DNA of 64,000 bases from Acinetobacter sp. ANC 4178 (GTDB taxonomy: Bacteria > Pseudomonadota > Gammaproteobacteria > Pseudomonadales > Moraxellaceae). The notes beneath the pieces were generated by a model. That model did not search any database and had not been told where the DNA came from. It worked only from the letters and a program-made list of their open reading frames with translations. Shown in pieces: positions 44,164-52,044 of this stretch. How positions within the stretch are numbered: the first letter of the stretch is position 1; each line of letters opens with the position of its first letter. Location of the stretch: contig NZ_SJOD01000001.1 of the NCBI RefSeq assembly GCF_004331175.1, positions 496,001 to 560,000 on the forward strand, given 5' to 3'. The translations under genes were made by a program, and so were the position numbers.

Positions 44164-44330
44164 GTTTTTATCCTCTTAAAATATTTTAATTTCTTAATAA
44201 CGAAGAATTTATGCTTATTGTAAAGGCAAATACAGTTCGATACACAAAATTCATGCAAGAGTTTTGTGATGCTTTAGTTACAATTCAAAATATGTTTTGA
44301 TGATATTAATTCGTAACTTAAGAGATTTTT

Positions 44331-45089
44331 ATGGCGACTCTGCAAGAAATTCTACAATGGTGTAATGACACTTTAAAAACCCAAGAATTTAAAGACTATG
44401 CACCCAACGGTTTACAAATTGAAGGAAATTCAGAAGTCAAAAAAATTCTCTGTGCTGTCACGGCCTCCCAAGAAGCCATTGATGCGGCGATTGCACAGCA
44501 AGCAGATCTTCTCTTAGTCCATCATGGTTATTTCTGGAAAGGTGAAGCCTACCCTATTACAGGCATGCGTGGAAAACGCATTAAAGCACTGATTAAAAAT
44601 GATATTTCATTAATGGCTTATCACTTGCCTTTAGATTCACACCCAATACTAGGTAACAATGCTGCAATTGCTGAAATCTTAGAATTGGAAAATATTGAAG
44701 CTTTAGATGCTTCAGAACGCCACCCTATTGGCAATATAGGTTATTTAAAGCAAGCCATTTCCCCTGAAGCTTTTAAGGAAATCCTCACAGAACGCTTAGG
44801 CTTTAACACTATTCATTTAAAGGCAGATAAAGAATCCATCCAAAAAGTGGGTTTCTGTACAGGTGCAGCACAAGACTTTATCAGCAAAGCTGCTGAACAG
44901 GACTGTGATGCCTATATTTCAGGCGAAGTCAGCGAACGAACGTATTATGAAGCGAAGGAATTGGATGTGCATTACTACGCTTGTGGACATCATGCAACTG
45001 AACGCTATGGTGTGCAACGCTTAGGACAAGCTATTTCAGAACAGTTCAATCTTGAGTATAGTTATTTCGAATTAAACAATCCGATTTAA
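44331..45089 (+). CDS. NIF3-like dinuclear metal-centre protein (YbgI-type, no insert domain)
   Basis: 252 residues. Metal ligands appear in LLLVHHGYFWKG, LPLDSHPILGNNAAIAE, YISGEVSERTYYEAKEL and CGHHATERYGVQRL. Start ATLQEILQWCNDTLKTQEFKDYAPNGLQIEG is typical of NIF3/YbgI proteins. Such proteins form hexameric toroids with two metals per chain and have been linked to GTP cyclohydrolase-type folds; the physiological substrate is not known. It is divergent from degS. The insert domain present in YqfO-type homologues is missing here and is encoded separately at 13883-14194. Confidence 0.87.
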   Translation: MATLQEILQWCNDTLKTQEFKDYAPNGLQIEGNSEVKKILCAVTASQEAIDAAIAQQADLLLVHHGYFWKGEAYPITGMRGKRIKALIKNDISLMAYHLPLDSHPILGNNAAIAEILELENIEALDASERHPIGNIGYLKQAISPEAFKEILTERLGFNTIHLKADKESIQKVGFCTGAAQDFISKAAEQDCDAYISGEVSERTYYEAKELDVHYYACGHHATERYGVQRLGQAISEQFNLEYSYFELNNPI

Positions 45090-45287
45090 TTTTGGCTTGG
45101 CAAATTTTCCTTACTTAAAATATGGATTTAAAGCCGTAAGATTGGATTTATCGTATTTTTTATATACGTATAAATTCGAGCGTTATTCTGTATTGTTATT
45201 TAAAAGTATTGCGCAAATTTAGCCTAGAATCCTTTACAATAGTGCCACTTAATGTCAAAACCCAGCAAAATGCAAGGAATTGAAATC

Positions 45288-45914
45288 ATGACAACGATCA
45301 CTTTACCAGCACTTCCATATGGCTATGAAGATCTTGCTCCTCATATCAGCAAAGAAACTTTAGAATACCATCACGACAAACACCACAATACTTATGTTGT
45401 TAACTTAAACAACTTAATCAAAGGCACTGACCTTGAAGGTAAAACTTTAGAAGAAATCATCAAAGCTTCTGCTGGTGATGCAGCTAAAGCAGGTGTTTTC
45501 AACAATGCAGCTCAAGTTTGGAACCACACGTTCTACTGGAACTGTATGGCTAAAAACGGTGGCGGTAAAGCGACTGGCGCATTAGCAGCAAAAATTGATG
45601 AAACTTTTGGTTCATACGAAAAATTTGCTGAAGAATTTGCTGCTGCAGCAACTACTCAGTTCGGTTCAGGCTGGGCTTGGTTAGTGGCTGACGAAGTAAA
45701 TGGCGCACTTTCTATTATGAAAACTGCAAATGCAGATACTCCACTTGCTCACGGTAAAGTTGCAGTATTGACTATTGACGTTTGGGAACATGCTTACTAC
45801 ATCGATTTCCGTAATGCTCGTCCTAAATACATCACGACTTTCTTAGAAAGCTTAGTGAACTGGGACTATGCAAATGCGAAATATGCTGGTCAAACAGCTG
45901 GTGTTGAAAAATAA
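45288..45914 (+). CDS. sodB: Superoxide dismutase, iron type
   Basis: 208 residues from the ATG at 45288, which has AAGGA nine bases upstream; an in-frame ATG 12 codons earlier is unlikely. Metal ligands: His in EYHHDKHHNTYV and WNHTFYW, Asp and His in DVWEHAYYIDF. The Gln in NNAAQVWNHTFYW and the LPALPYGYEDLAPH start favour the iron enzyme over the manganese one. It detoxifies superoxide in the cytoplasm. A TACAAT lies at 45235-45240, but the matching -35 is poor. It is often iron-regulated, although no Fur box was seen here. A terminator follows. Confidence 0.95.
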   Translation: MTTITLPALPYGYEDLAPHISKETLEYHHDKHHNTYVVNLNNLIKGTDLEGKTLEEIIKASAGDAAKAGVFNNAAQVWNHTFYWNCMAKNGGGKATGALAAKIDETFGSYEKFAEEFAAAATTQFGSGWAWLVADEVNGALSIMKTANADTPLAHGKVAVLTIDVWEHAYYIDFRNARPKYITTFLESLVNWDYANAKYAGQTAGVEK

Positions 45915-45929
45915 TTTTTATTTTTCTGC

Positions 45930-45961
45930 ATAAAAAATCACCCTTTACGGGTGATTTTTTC
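45930..45961 (+). terminator. Terminator after sodB
   Basis: AAAATCACCC, loop TTTAC, GGGTGATTTT with T-run; an A-run before makes it symmetric. Confidence 0.92.
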
Positions 45962-46021
45962 ATTTTTAAGCTTTAACTGCATAATTATAAATCAAATAAA
46001 ACAATTATCTTCAGGAACGGG

Positions 46022-46050
46022 TTGACGACTCCCATTTTCATCCCTAAAAT
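46022..46050 (+). promoter_or_regulatory. Promoter of the tandem tRNA-Asn genes
   Basis: TTGACG (46022-46027), 17-base spacer, TAAAAT (46045-46050), with GC-rich GCGC just after the -10, as in stable-RNA promoters under stringent control. The same layout occurs before the third tRNA-Asn. Confidence 0.8.
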
Positions 46051-46061
46051 GCGCATCAGAT

Positions 46062-46137
46062 TCTCCAATAGCTCAGTCGGTAGAGCGACGGACTGTTAAT
46101 CCGCAGGTCCCTGGTTCGAGCCCAGGTTGGAGAGCCA
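46062..46137 (+). tRNA. tRNA-Asn (anticodon GTT), copy 1
   Basis: 76 bases including the encoded CCA. Acceptor stem TCTCCAA/TTGGAGA, D-arm GCTCAGTCGGTAGAGC, anticodon loop CTGTTAA (anticodon GTT), T-arm CCTGGTTCGAGCCCAGG, discriminator G. Position 27 is A and 43 is C, so the anticodon stem has one mismatch at its base, as in all three copies here. Confidence 0.97.
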
Positions 46138-46141
46138 CTAT

Positions 46142-46217
46142 TCTTCCATAGCTCAGTCGGTAGAGCGACGGACTGTTAATCCGCAGGTCCCTGGTTCGAG
46201 CCCAGGTGGAAGAGCCA
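46142..46217 (+). tRNA. tRNA-Asn (anticodon GTT), copy 2 with altered acceptor stem
   Basis: 76 bases with CCA, only 4 bases after copy 1. It is identical to copy 1 in all arms except the acceptor stem, which is TCTTCCA/TGGAAGA: pairs 4-69 (C-G to T-A) and 6-67 (A-T to C-G) are both changed with compensation. It shares the promoter of copy 1. A terminator follows. Confidence 0.97.
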
Positions 46218-46224
46218 AGATTCT

Positions 46225-46257
46225 AAAAAACCCACACATTATGTTGTGGGTTTTTTA
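46225..46257 (+). terminator. Terminator after the tandem tRNA-Asn genes
   Basis: AAAACCCACA pairs with TGTGGGTTTT (loop CATTATGT) and ends in a T-run; it closes the two-tRNA transcript. Confidence 0.88.
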
Positions 46258-46349
46258 TTGCTTAAATTTCAAGACCATCTTTATTGCAAATTGTAATTCA
46301 GCCATATTTTAATTATCTTCATAACATAACAGCAGCATAGAGAATAAGA

Positions 46350-46655
46350 ATGAATCTACCTTGGCTAAAGTCCCTGATTTTTTGGATTATTGTGATTGTA
46401 GTTATTTTTGCTGCTTTCCAATGTACGCAAAAATCTGAAAATAATAAATCAGCTTCTGCCCTGATGTATGAGCGCTTATATCAATGTAGTCGTGACTTAT
46501 CTGGAAAAAATGCTCTGGTGTTAAAATCCATTCAAAAGCAAATTCGTGCAGATATGAAGCAACAAGAACTCATGCAATTGATCACTACCTGCCGCCAAGC
46601 CAATCCTCTCAAGACACAAGTTGCTTATACTGAAGCCATACAGCGTATTAAATAA
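46350..46655 (+). CDS. Small membrane-anchored protein of unknown function
   Basis: 101 residues. One hydrophobic segment at the N-terminus (SLIFWIIVIVVIFAAFQC) ends in a Cys that resembles a lipobox (AAFQC, non-classical), then a Lys/Gln-rich helical tail with two further Cys (QCSRD, TCRQ). No family recognised. It lies between the second and third tRNA-Asn genes with its own space; an ATG at 46350 follows GAGAATAAGA. It could be inserted between duplicated tRNA units. Confidence 0.65.
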   Translation: MNLPWLKSLIFWIIVIVVIFAAFQCTQKSENNKSASALMYERLYQCSRDLSGKNALVLKSIQKQIRADMKQQELMQLITTCRQANPLKTQVAYTEAIQRIK

Positions 46656-46714
46656 TCTTTTTGTCTATTTTTAGTTCATTCAACTCAAAATATATGAATT
46701 TTTTAACTTTTTAC

Positions 46715-46743
46715 TTGACCACTTACACTTAGCCCCCTAAAAT
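46715..46743 (+). promoter_or_regulatory. Promoter of tRNA-Asn copy 3
   Basis: TTGACC (46715-46720), 17-base spacer, TAAAAT (46738-46743), then GCG. The stretch CCCTAAAATGCG and the following AGATTCTCC are shared with the promoter of copy 1, a sign that promoter and tRNA were duplicated together. Confidence 0.8.
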
Positions 46744-46754
46744 GCGTTCCAGAT

Positions 46755-46830
46755 TCTCCAATAGCTCAGTCGGTAGAGCGACGGACTGTTAATCCGCAGG
46801 TCCCTGGTTCGAGCCCAGGTTGGAGAGCCA
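46755..46830 (+). tRNA. tRNA-Asn (anticodon GTT), copy 3
   Basis: 76 bases with CCA. It is identical to copy 1, including the TCTCCAA/TTGGAGA acceptor stem and the A27-C43 mismatch. It has its own promoter and a hairpin terminator 12 bases downstream. Confidence 0.97.
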
Positions 46831-46840
46831 AAATTTTAAA

Positions 46841-46869
46841 AGCCCACTCAGTTTTGTAGTGGGTTTTTT
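46841..46869 (+). terminator. Terminator after tRNA-Asn copy 3
   Basis: CCCACT (46843-46848) and AGTGGG (46858-46863) with six Ts. The start of the next small gene (GTG 46884) lies 15 bases behind the T-run. Confidence 0.82.
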
Positions 46870-46883
46870 ATTGAGTTCAATTT

Positions 46884-47327
46884 GTGTTTACATCAATTCA
46901 AACGCTATTTTTTATTATTGGCTGTCTAGCAAGTTCTGTTTTGCTTTTGATGCTATTCCAACATCTGTTTTGGAAACGTCAGCAATTTTATCGAAAACCC
47001 CTTATTACCGCCTTTGAACAGAAAATGTTTGTGCGACTGAATGAAGCCCTACCAGAACATCATATTTTGGCACAAGTCGCCTTTAGTGCCCTAATTACCA
47101 GCAACCATTTCAAAATACGCCAACAATTCAATCGAAAAGTCACAGATTTTGTGGTGTTAAATCGTGATATGAAAGTTATTGCAATTGTCGAATTAGATGA
47201 CCCAAGTCATATTGGTAAGGAAGATGAGGATCGTTTACGTGACGCAATGCTCACAGAAGCTGGTTATACAGTCTTTCGTTATACCTCTATACCAAGTGCA
47301 CGCGAACTACGTAAAGATCTACTTTAA
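46884..47327 (+). CDS. DUF2726-domain protein with N-terminal membrane anchor
   Basis: 147 residues from a GTG. An N-terminal hydrophobic helix (TLFFIIGCLASSVLLLMLF) is followed by a DUF2726 domain: LITAFEQKMFVRLNEALPEHHILAQVAFSALI, then KVTDFVVLNRDMKVIAIVELDDPSHIGKEDEDRLRDAMLTEAGYTVFRYTS. The DFVV...ELDD...R pattern resembles the PD-(D/E)XK nuclease fold to which DUF2726 is thought to belong. Function is unknown. The gene starts right behind the third tRNA-Asn terminator, so its promoter is probably close to or within that tRNA unit. Confidence 0.72.
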   Translation: MFTSIQTLFFIIGCLASSVLLLMLFQHLFWKRQQFYRKPLITAFEQKMFVRLNEALPEHHILAQVAFSALITSNHFKIRQQFNRKVTDFVVLNRDMKVIAIVELDDPSHIGKEDEDRLRDAMLTEAGYTVFRYTSIPSARELRKDLL

Positions 47328-47557
47328 TTTCCTTTCAACAACAATATTCATGAACATTTATTCTAAGAAAAAAACAATCTCAACAAATCACCTAAAATTC
47401 ACAACAAAATTAAAACCGTTTTCATTTAATTTTTATTCAACAAATACTTACACTAGCATCAGAGATAAAAAATCCCAATTTACAGGTATAGAACATTTTC
47501 AGCATTTGGAACACAGTCAAAAGATAATTGGATGCTCAAGTTTAGGACAACAAAATA

Positions 47558-48187
47558 GTGAATGAGCTTTTACTCCCGGCACCCGTATTAATTCTCTCGG
47601 AAGAAGTGAATTTAGACCTTCGCATTAAAATATTATTGATGGAGTTAGGCTACCCTGCGCCTTTAATTCACTCTACGCCTTATTTAGATGACGCACTTGA
47701 AATCTATCGTTTACATTTACCCAATATTGTCCTGATCGATCTCAACTTTACGCAAGTGCCTTTACACGATTTAATACGCTCATTAAAAACCTATCATCCT
47801 TATGTCATTATTATTTTGATGGCACCCCAAGGGCAAACAGAGCAAATCTTCCATGGGATTCAATCTGGCGCACATGGCTACTTTTTTATAGAGCAGACTG
47901 ACCGCGAGATTCTACAGCAGATCAGAACAATTTTAAGAGGGGGTGCGACCTTACATGGTGAATTGGCACAATATATTCTTAATGCTCAGACCCAAAGCCA
48001 AGCACAACAATTCATTAACCCTTTTAAAGAAAGTCCCAGCCCATTGTTTTCTGATGTTGAGTTAGAAATTTTATCCTTACTCGCAAATCAGTTAAATACG
48101 CGTGAAATAGCCCATCAATTGGGGATTCCGCTTTACAGTGTAGAAGGGCGGATCAAATCGATATATCGACATTTAAGCCATAAATAA
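47558..48187 (+). CDS. LuxR/NarL-type response-regulator-like protein with atypical receiver
   Basis: 209 residues from a GTG. Receiver-like N-terminus (~1-125): LILSEEVN holds the acidic pair, and VLIDLNFTQVP has Asp61 at the phosphorylation site. The usual Ser/Thr is Ala (LMAPQG) and the conserved Lys is replaced (FFIEQTD), so normal phospho-signalling is doubtful. The C-terminal GerE HTH is LFSDVELEILSLLANQLNTREIAHQLGIPLYSVEGRIKSIYRHL. No histidine kinase is nearby. A terminator shared with ppk follows. Confidence 0.8.
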   Translation: MNELLLPAPVLILSEEVNLDLRIKILLMELGYPAPLIHSTPYLDDALEIYRLHLPNIVLIDLNFTQVPLHDLIRSLKTYHPYVIIILMAPQGQTEQIFHGIQSGAHGYFFIEQTDREILQQIRTILRGGATLHGELAQYILNAQTQSQAQQFINPFKESPSPLFSDVELEILSLLANQLNTREIAHQLGIPLYSVEGRIKSIYRHLSHK

Positions 48188-48215
48188 AAAGAGCCCACTT
48201 GAGGCTCTTTCTTTT
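48187..48215. terminator. Bidirectional terminator between the LuxR-type gene and ppk
   Basis: AAAGAGCC, loop CACTTGA, GGCTCTTT, with A-run and T-run at the two sides. Confidence 0.9.
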
Positions 48216-48220
48216 TTCAG

Positions 48221-50308
48221 TTATTTAATAATTTCCAACATTGTCCGTTGGGCATTATGCGGCTCTTCCCCTTCTGCCACTTGGGCGCGCACCCATGAAC
48301 CATCGCCCTGCAATAACCATGCTTGTTGATTGTCTTTTAGATAATTGAGTAAGCCCTGTTGATAAATCCGTTTTTTTAATGCGGGATCTTCAATTGGGAA
48401 GCAAGCCTCAACGCGATTGAATAAGTTACGATCCATCCAATCGGCACTTGAGCAATAGATTTGCGGGTTGCCATTATTACTAAAATAGTAAACACGTGTA
48501 TGTTCCAAGAAACGTCCAACGATAGAACGTACACGAATATTTTCTGACAGGCCTGGTAGCCCAGGACGCAAACAACAAATTGAACGAATAATTAAGTCAA
48601 CCTGTACACCAGCCTGCGAAGCTTCATACAGTTTATTAATCAATTGTAATTCCGTCAGTGCATTCACCTTCACAATAATCTGTGCAGGCTTGCCCGCTTT
48701 GGCATTGGCAATTTCTTCATCAATAAAATTGACTAATTGTGCATGTAGCGTAAATGGTGCATGCAAAAGCTTTTTCAGCTTTGCCATTTTGCCCATACCT
48801 GTCAACTCTTGGAAAATTCGATGTACATCTTCACACAATTCTTTGTCTGTGGTGAGCAAACCGTAGTCGGTATAAATGCGGGCATTGCCTGCATGGTAGT
48901 TTCCAGTCCCTAAATGGACATAACGCACCAATTTATTATTTTCACGACGAACGACCAGAATCATTTTGGCATGTGTTTTATAGCCGACAATGCCATATAC
49001 CACCACAGCGCCCGCCTCTTGCAAGACGTTGGCAACCTCAATATTCGACTCTTCATCAAAACGCGCACGTAACTCAATCACAGCGGTGACTTCTTTGCCA
49101 TTACGTGCTGCTTCTGCCAGTACTTGTACAATCTCAGAATCTGCTCCACTACGATACAATGTCTGCTTAATCGCAAGGACTTGTGGATCTCGCGCAGCCT
49201 CACGTAACAAGTTAATGACTGGAGCAAACGATTCAAACGGATGGTGCAGTAAAATATCTTGCTTTTGCATCGCTGAAAAAATGTTTTCAGATTTTTTCAA
49301 CACTTTAGGAATCACTGGCGTATGTGAATCATAGCGTAAATGCGGACGTTTAAAATTTGACAGTAACCGTGCTAAATTGACTGGACCATCCACCTTATAC
49401 AACTGCTCTTCTTCTAAATCGAATTCATCAAGCAAGTAGTCATAAATATGTTTAGGACAGTTTTCAGTGACTTCCAAACGCACTGCACGACCAAAACGAC
49501 GTGAATTTAGCTCCCCTTTTAAGGCTTTCGCTAAATCTTCGACATCTTCATTTAAAGCCAAGTCTGCGTTGCGCGTTACACGGAACTGATAACAGCCCGT
49601 TGCAGTCATTCCTGGGAATAGGTCTGAAACATGCTCATGAATAATCGCAGAAAGCATGACATGGTGTTCTTTGCCGCCCGTCAGCTCATCGGGTAACCGT
49701 ACAACTCGCGGCAACGAGCGTGGAGCGGGTACGACTGCCAAATCAATTTGACGACCAAAGGCATCTTTACCCTCTAAAGTCACAATGAAGTTTAAGCTCT
49801 TATTGACCAAACGCGGGAATGGGTGTGCTGGGTCTAAACTAATCGGCGTTAATACTGGAGCAACCTGTTCTTGGAAATACTTTTTCACCCAAGAGGATTG
49901 AGCTGGGGTTAGCTCACCACGACGCAAGAAACAAATGTCTTCTTCGCGCAGTTTCGCCAAGATTTCTTCATTTAAAATACGATATTGGCGTTCAATCGCC
50001 GCATGTGTCGTTTGTGAAATTTGCTCTAAAACTTGTTTTGGAGTCAAACCATCGGGGGTATGACTTTCATTGCCCAAATCTAACTGTTCCAACATGCCCG
50101 CAACACGAATTTCAAAGAACTCATCTAAATTTCTTGAAAAAATGAGCAGGAAATTCATGCGTTCTAGCAACGGATGCAACGGATCAACAGCTTGCTCAAG
50201 AACACGTAAATGGAAATCTAAAATAGAAAGTTCACGATTAATAAATCGATCATTATAAGTATATTCAACTGGCTCTAATGGTGTCTGTGCCGCCGTATTC
50301 ATAATCAA
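48221..50308 (-). CDS. ppk: Polyphosphate kinase 1
   Basis: Membrane-associated enzyme making long-chain polyphosphate from ATP reversibly. 695 residues with PPK1 domains in order: N ([20 protein letters not shown]), head, C1 (ALKQ-type [21 protein letters not shown], then [16 protein letters not shown]) and C2. The autophosphorylated His lies in [15 protein letters not shown], a second conserved His in [14 protein letters not shown]. It is monocistronic: ppx is not adjacent here. The mtgA gene lies upstream on the same strand, with its own terminator. Confidence 0.95.
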   Translation of the reverse strand: MIMNTAAQTPLEPVEYTYNDRFINRELSILDFHLRVLEQAVDPLHPLLERMNFLLIFSRNLDEFFEIRVAGMLEQLDLGNESHTPDGLTPKQVLEQISQTTHAAIERQYRILNEEILAKLREEDICFLRRGELTPAQSSWVKKYFQEQVAPVLTPISLDPAHPFPRLVNKSLNFIVTLEGKDAFGRQIDLAVVPAPRSLPRVVRLPDELTGGKEHHVMLSAIIHEHVSDLFPGMTATGCYQFRVTRNADLALNEDVEDLAKALKGELNSRRFGRAVRLEVTENCPKHIYDYLLDEFDLEEEQLYKVDGPVNLARLLSNFKRPHLRYDSHTPVIPKVLKKSENIFSAMQKQDILLHHPFESFAPVINLLREAARDPQVLAIKQTLYRSGADSEIVQVLAEAARNGKEVTAVIELRARFDEESNIEVANVLQEAGAVVVYGIVGYKTHAKMILVVRRENNKLVRYVHLGTGNYHAGNARIYTDYGLLTTDKELCEDVHRIFQELTGMGKMAKLKKLLHAPFTLHAQLVNFIDEEIANAKAGKPAQIIVKVNALTELQLINKLYEASQAGVQVDLIIRSICCLRPGLPGLSENIRVRSIVGRFLEHTRVYYFSNNGNPQIYCSSADWMDRNLFNRVEACFPIEDPALKKRIYQQGLLNYLKDNQQAWLLQGDGSWVRAQVAEGEEPHNAQRTMLEIIK

Positions 50309-50370
50309 CCCATGATTTTAAGACGTTATCTGTATAGTCATAAGTATGCTTCAATTTTGTGACATTTTCA

Positions 50371-50397
50371 TAAAAAAAGCCCAAAATAATTTGGGCT
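50371..50397 (-). terminator. Terminator of mtgA
   Basis: AGCCCAAA and TTTGGGCT form an 8-bp stem with a 4-base loop. The A-run at 50372-50378 is a T-run on the minus strand. Confidence 0.88.
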
Positions 50398-50433
50398 GAT
50401 GTTGCTTTATGCTTATCGCTGAATTCGGCCATA

Positions 50434-51108
50434 TTAAGGGATTTGGCTATAGCGCATATATTTACGAATCATTCTTTTACGAATTTGGACTTTTTGATCA
50501 TTCTGATGATCTTGATAATATTTAGGATTTGGTAAAATTGCCGCTAAAAATGCCGCTTGATCACGCGTTAAACTTCGCGCGCTTTTACCAAAATAATGCT
50601 GTGTTGCAGCTTCAACCCCGTAAATATTTTCCCCAAACTCAACCGAGTTTAAATACACTTCCAAAATACGCTGTTTCGACCACATGCGCTCCATCATCCA
50701 AGTGGCTACAGCCTCTTGTCCTTTACGAATAAAAGAACGCTTATTGTATAAAAATAAATTTTTCGCCAATTGCTGAGAAATAGTCGATCCACCTGCAACC
50801 ACTTTGCCTTTGTCTTGGTTGCGTTCCAAGGCATATTGCATACCTTCCCAGTCAAAACCGTGATGGTGCATGAATTTTCCATCTTCAGATGCCACCACAG
50901 CACTTTTTATATAATCGCTGATCTCATCATAATCCCGCCATTTGTGCTGAATCGGTTTTGATGGCTCAGACCAGTAATCTAGACGCATAAACATTGTGGT
51001 TTCGACTGGATGTGTACGCCACCACACTAAACTGCTAAAAATCCATAGCTGTACAAGTAGAATCAAACTGACAATGACTAACAAAGTTCGAACAAAAAAA
51101 GCTTTCAT
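50434..51108 (-). CDS. mtgA: Monofunctional peptidoglycan glycosyltransferase
   Basis: 224-residue GT51 enzyme that polymerises lipid II into glycan chains. N-terminal anchor [22 protein letters not shown]. The catalytic domain starts with [27 protein letters not shown] (catalytic Glu in EDGKF), then [56 protein letters not shown] and [16 protein letters not shown]. No transpeptidase domain is present, so it is MtgA. Divergent from a rhomboid gene; located upstream of ppk. Confidence 0.95.
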   Translation of the reverse strand: MKAFFVRTLLVIVSLILLVQLWIFSSLVWWRTHPVETTMFMRLDYWSEPSKPIQHKWRDYDEISDYIKSAVVASEDGKFMHHHGFDWEGMQYALERNQDKGKVVAGGSTISQQLAKNLFLYNKRSFIRKGQEAVATWMMERMWSKQRILEVYLNSVEFGENIYGVEAATQHYFGKSARSLTRDQAAFLAAILPNPKYYQDHQNDQKVQIRKRMIRKYMRYSQIP

Positions 51109-51186
51109 GTCAGTAAGTTGCTCCTAATATTTTCATTCTTTCGTGCTAAGCTTGATTAAAATGTAGATTCAAAGTCAAACAATAGC

Positions 51187-52005
51187 ATGCCTCATTCAAC
51201 ACCACCTTGGGTTCCAAGCAAACTGAATATGCAGGATTGGTGGCTCACAACCCTTTTCATTGCCATCAATGTGGGTTTATTCCTCTGGCAAATTGTCTCA
51301 GGGGTCAATGTTAGTGATCCAAGCCTAGCAGATGCCATTCGCTGGGGAGCTGATTATGCACCTTTAACCTTTTTAGAGGAACCCACCCGCCTGTTCAGCA
51401 GCATGTTTTTTCATTTTGGTTTGATTCATTTAATGTTAAACATGTGGGCATTGTATATTTTCGGCAGTGTCGCTGAGCAACTGTTTGGTCGATTCTACTT
51501 TCTTATGCTCTATCTTGCAGCAGGATTAATGGGCAGTCTTTTTAGTGGTTATTTGGCGATACATGACACGGTGGGGATGCTTAATCAACAGGCGATTAAT
51601 CCTGACTTACTTCCACATGTCAGTGCGGGTGCTTCTGGTGCCGTGATGGGCTTAGGTGGTGCTTTAACCTTACTGTCCCTGTTCCCCGTTCTGCCACAGC
51701 AACGCTTTATTCTAGATAAAAAGACCTTAATTATGGTCATGGGCATTAATCTGGTGATTGGACTCACGATCTCTGGGATTAATAATGCTGCGCATGTTGG
51801 TGGAATGCTGATGGGCGCAGTGCTCGCAGGGATTTGGTATCTGTGCCAAAAATGGCAAAAACCTTCTCTCAGCTTCATATTAGGTACAACTGTAGCCGTC
51901 GTGAGCTGTTGGTTGCTGTACCAATATTGCCTGCAACAAGTTCAATTGATTCAACCCATTTGGGCTGAACTCTTACAAGCCATGCGCCAACACTTCAATT
52001 TTTAA
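51187..52005 (+). CDS. Rhomboid intramembrane serine protease (272 aa)
   Basis: Membrane protein with six to seven hydrophobic segments. The first loop has HFGLIHLMLNMWALYIFGSVAEQLFGRFYFL, the nucleophile is Ser in SAGASGAVMGLGGAL, and the catalytic His is in NNAAHVGGMLMGAVLAG. The Arg/GxxxG context is typical of prokaryotic rhomboids. Substrates are not known. A second rhomboid gene occurs at 62156-62773. The 3' end forms a 14-bp inverted repeat with the convergent ybbP. Confidence 0.88.
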   Translation: MPHSTPPWVPSKLNMQDWWLTTLFIAINVGLFLWQIVSGVNVSDPSLADAIRWGADYAPLTFLEEPTRLFSSMFFHFGLIHLMLNMWALYIFGSVAEQLFGRFYFLMLYLAAGLMGSLFSGYLAIHDTVGMLNQQAINPDLLPHVSAGASGAVMGLGGALTLLSLFPVLPQQRFILDKKTLIMVMGINLVIGLTISGINNAAHVGGMLMGAVLAGIWYLCQKWQKPSLSFILGTTVAVVSCWLLYQYCLQQVQLIQPIWAELLQAMRQHFNF

Positions 52006-52008
52006 AAC

Positions 52009-52044
52009 AAGAGAGATGAATCCTAAGATTGATTCATCTCTCTT
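52009..52044. terminator. 14-bp inverted repeat shared by the rhomboid gene and ybbP
   Basis: AAGAGAGATGAATC (52009-52022) and GATTCATCTCTCTT (52031-52044) around an 8-base loop. The right arm is inside the end of ybbP. It ends both convergent transcripts, though the T-run is short. Confidence 0.75.

Noticed and set aside
46062..46137. tRNA-Asn pseudogene because of the A27-C43 mismatch
   Set aside because: All three copies share it, all other arms are perfect, and promoters and terminators are intact.
46062..46217. CRISPR-like direct repeat
   Set aside because: The repeated ~70-base units are tRNA-Asn genes.
46127..46312. Open frame across tRNA-Asn copy 2
   Set aside because: It reads through a tRNA gene and its terminator, has no ribosome site and no protein-like composition.
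47197..47565. 122-codon frame after the DUF2726 gene
   Set aside because: It begins inside that gene in another frame and is low-complexity, AT-driven and without domain signal.
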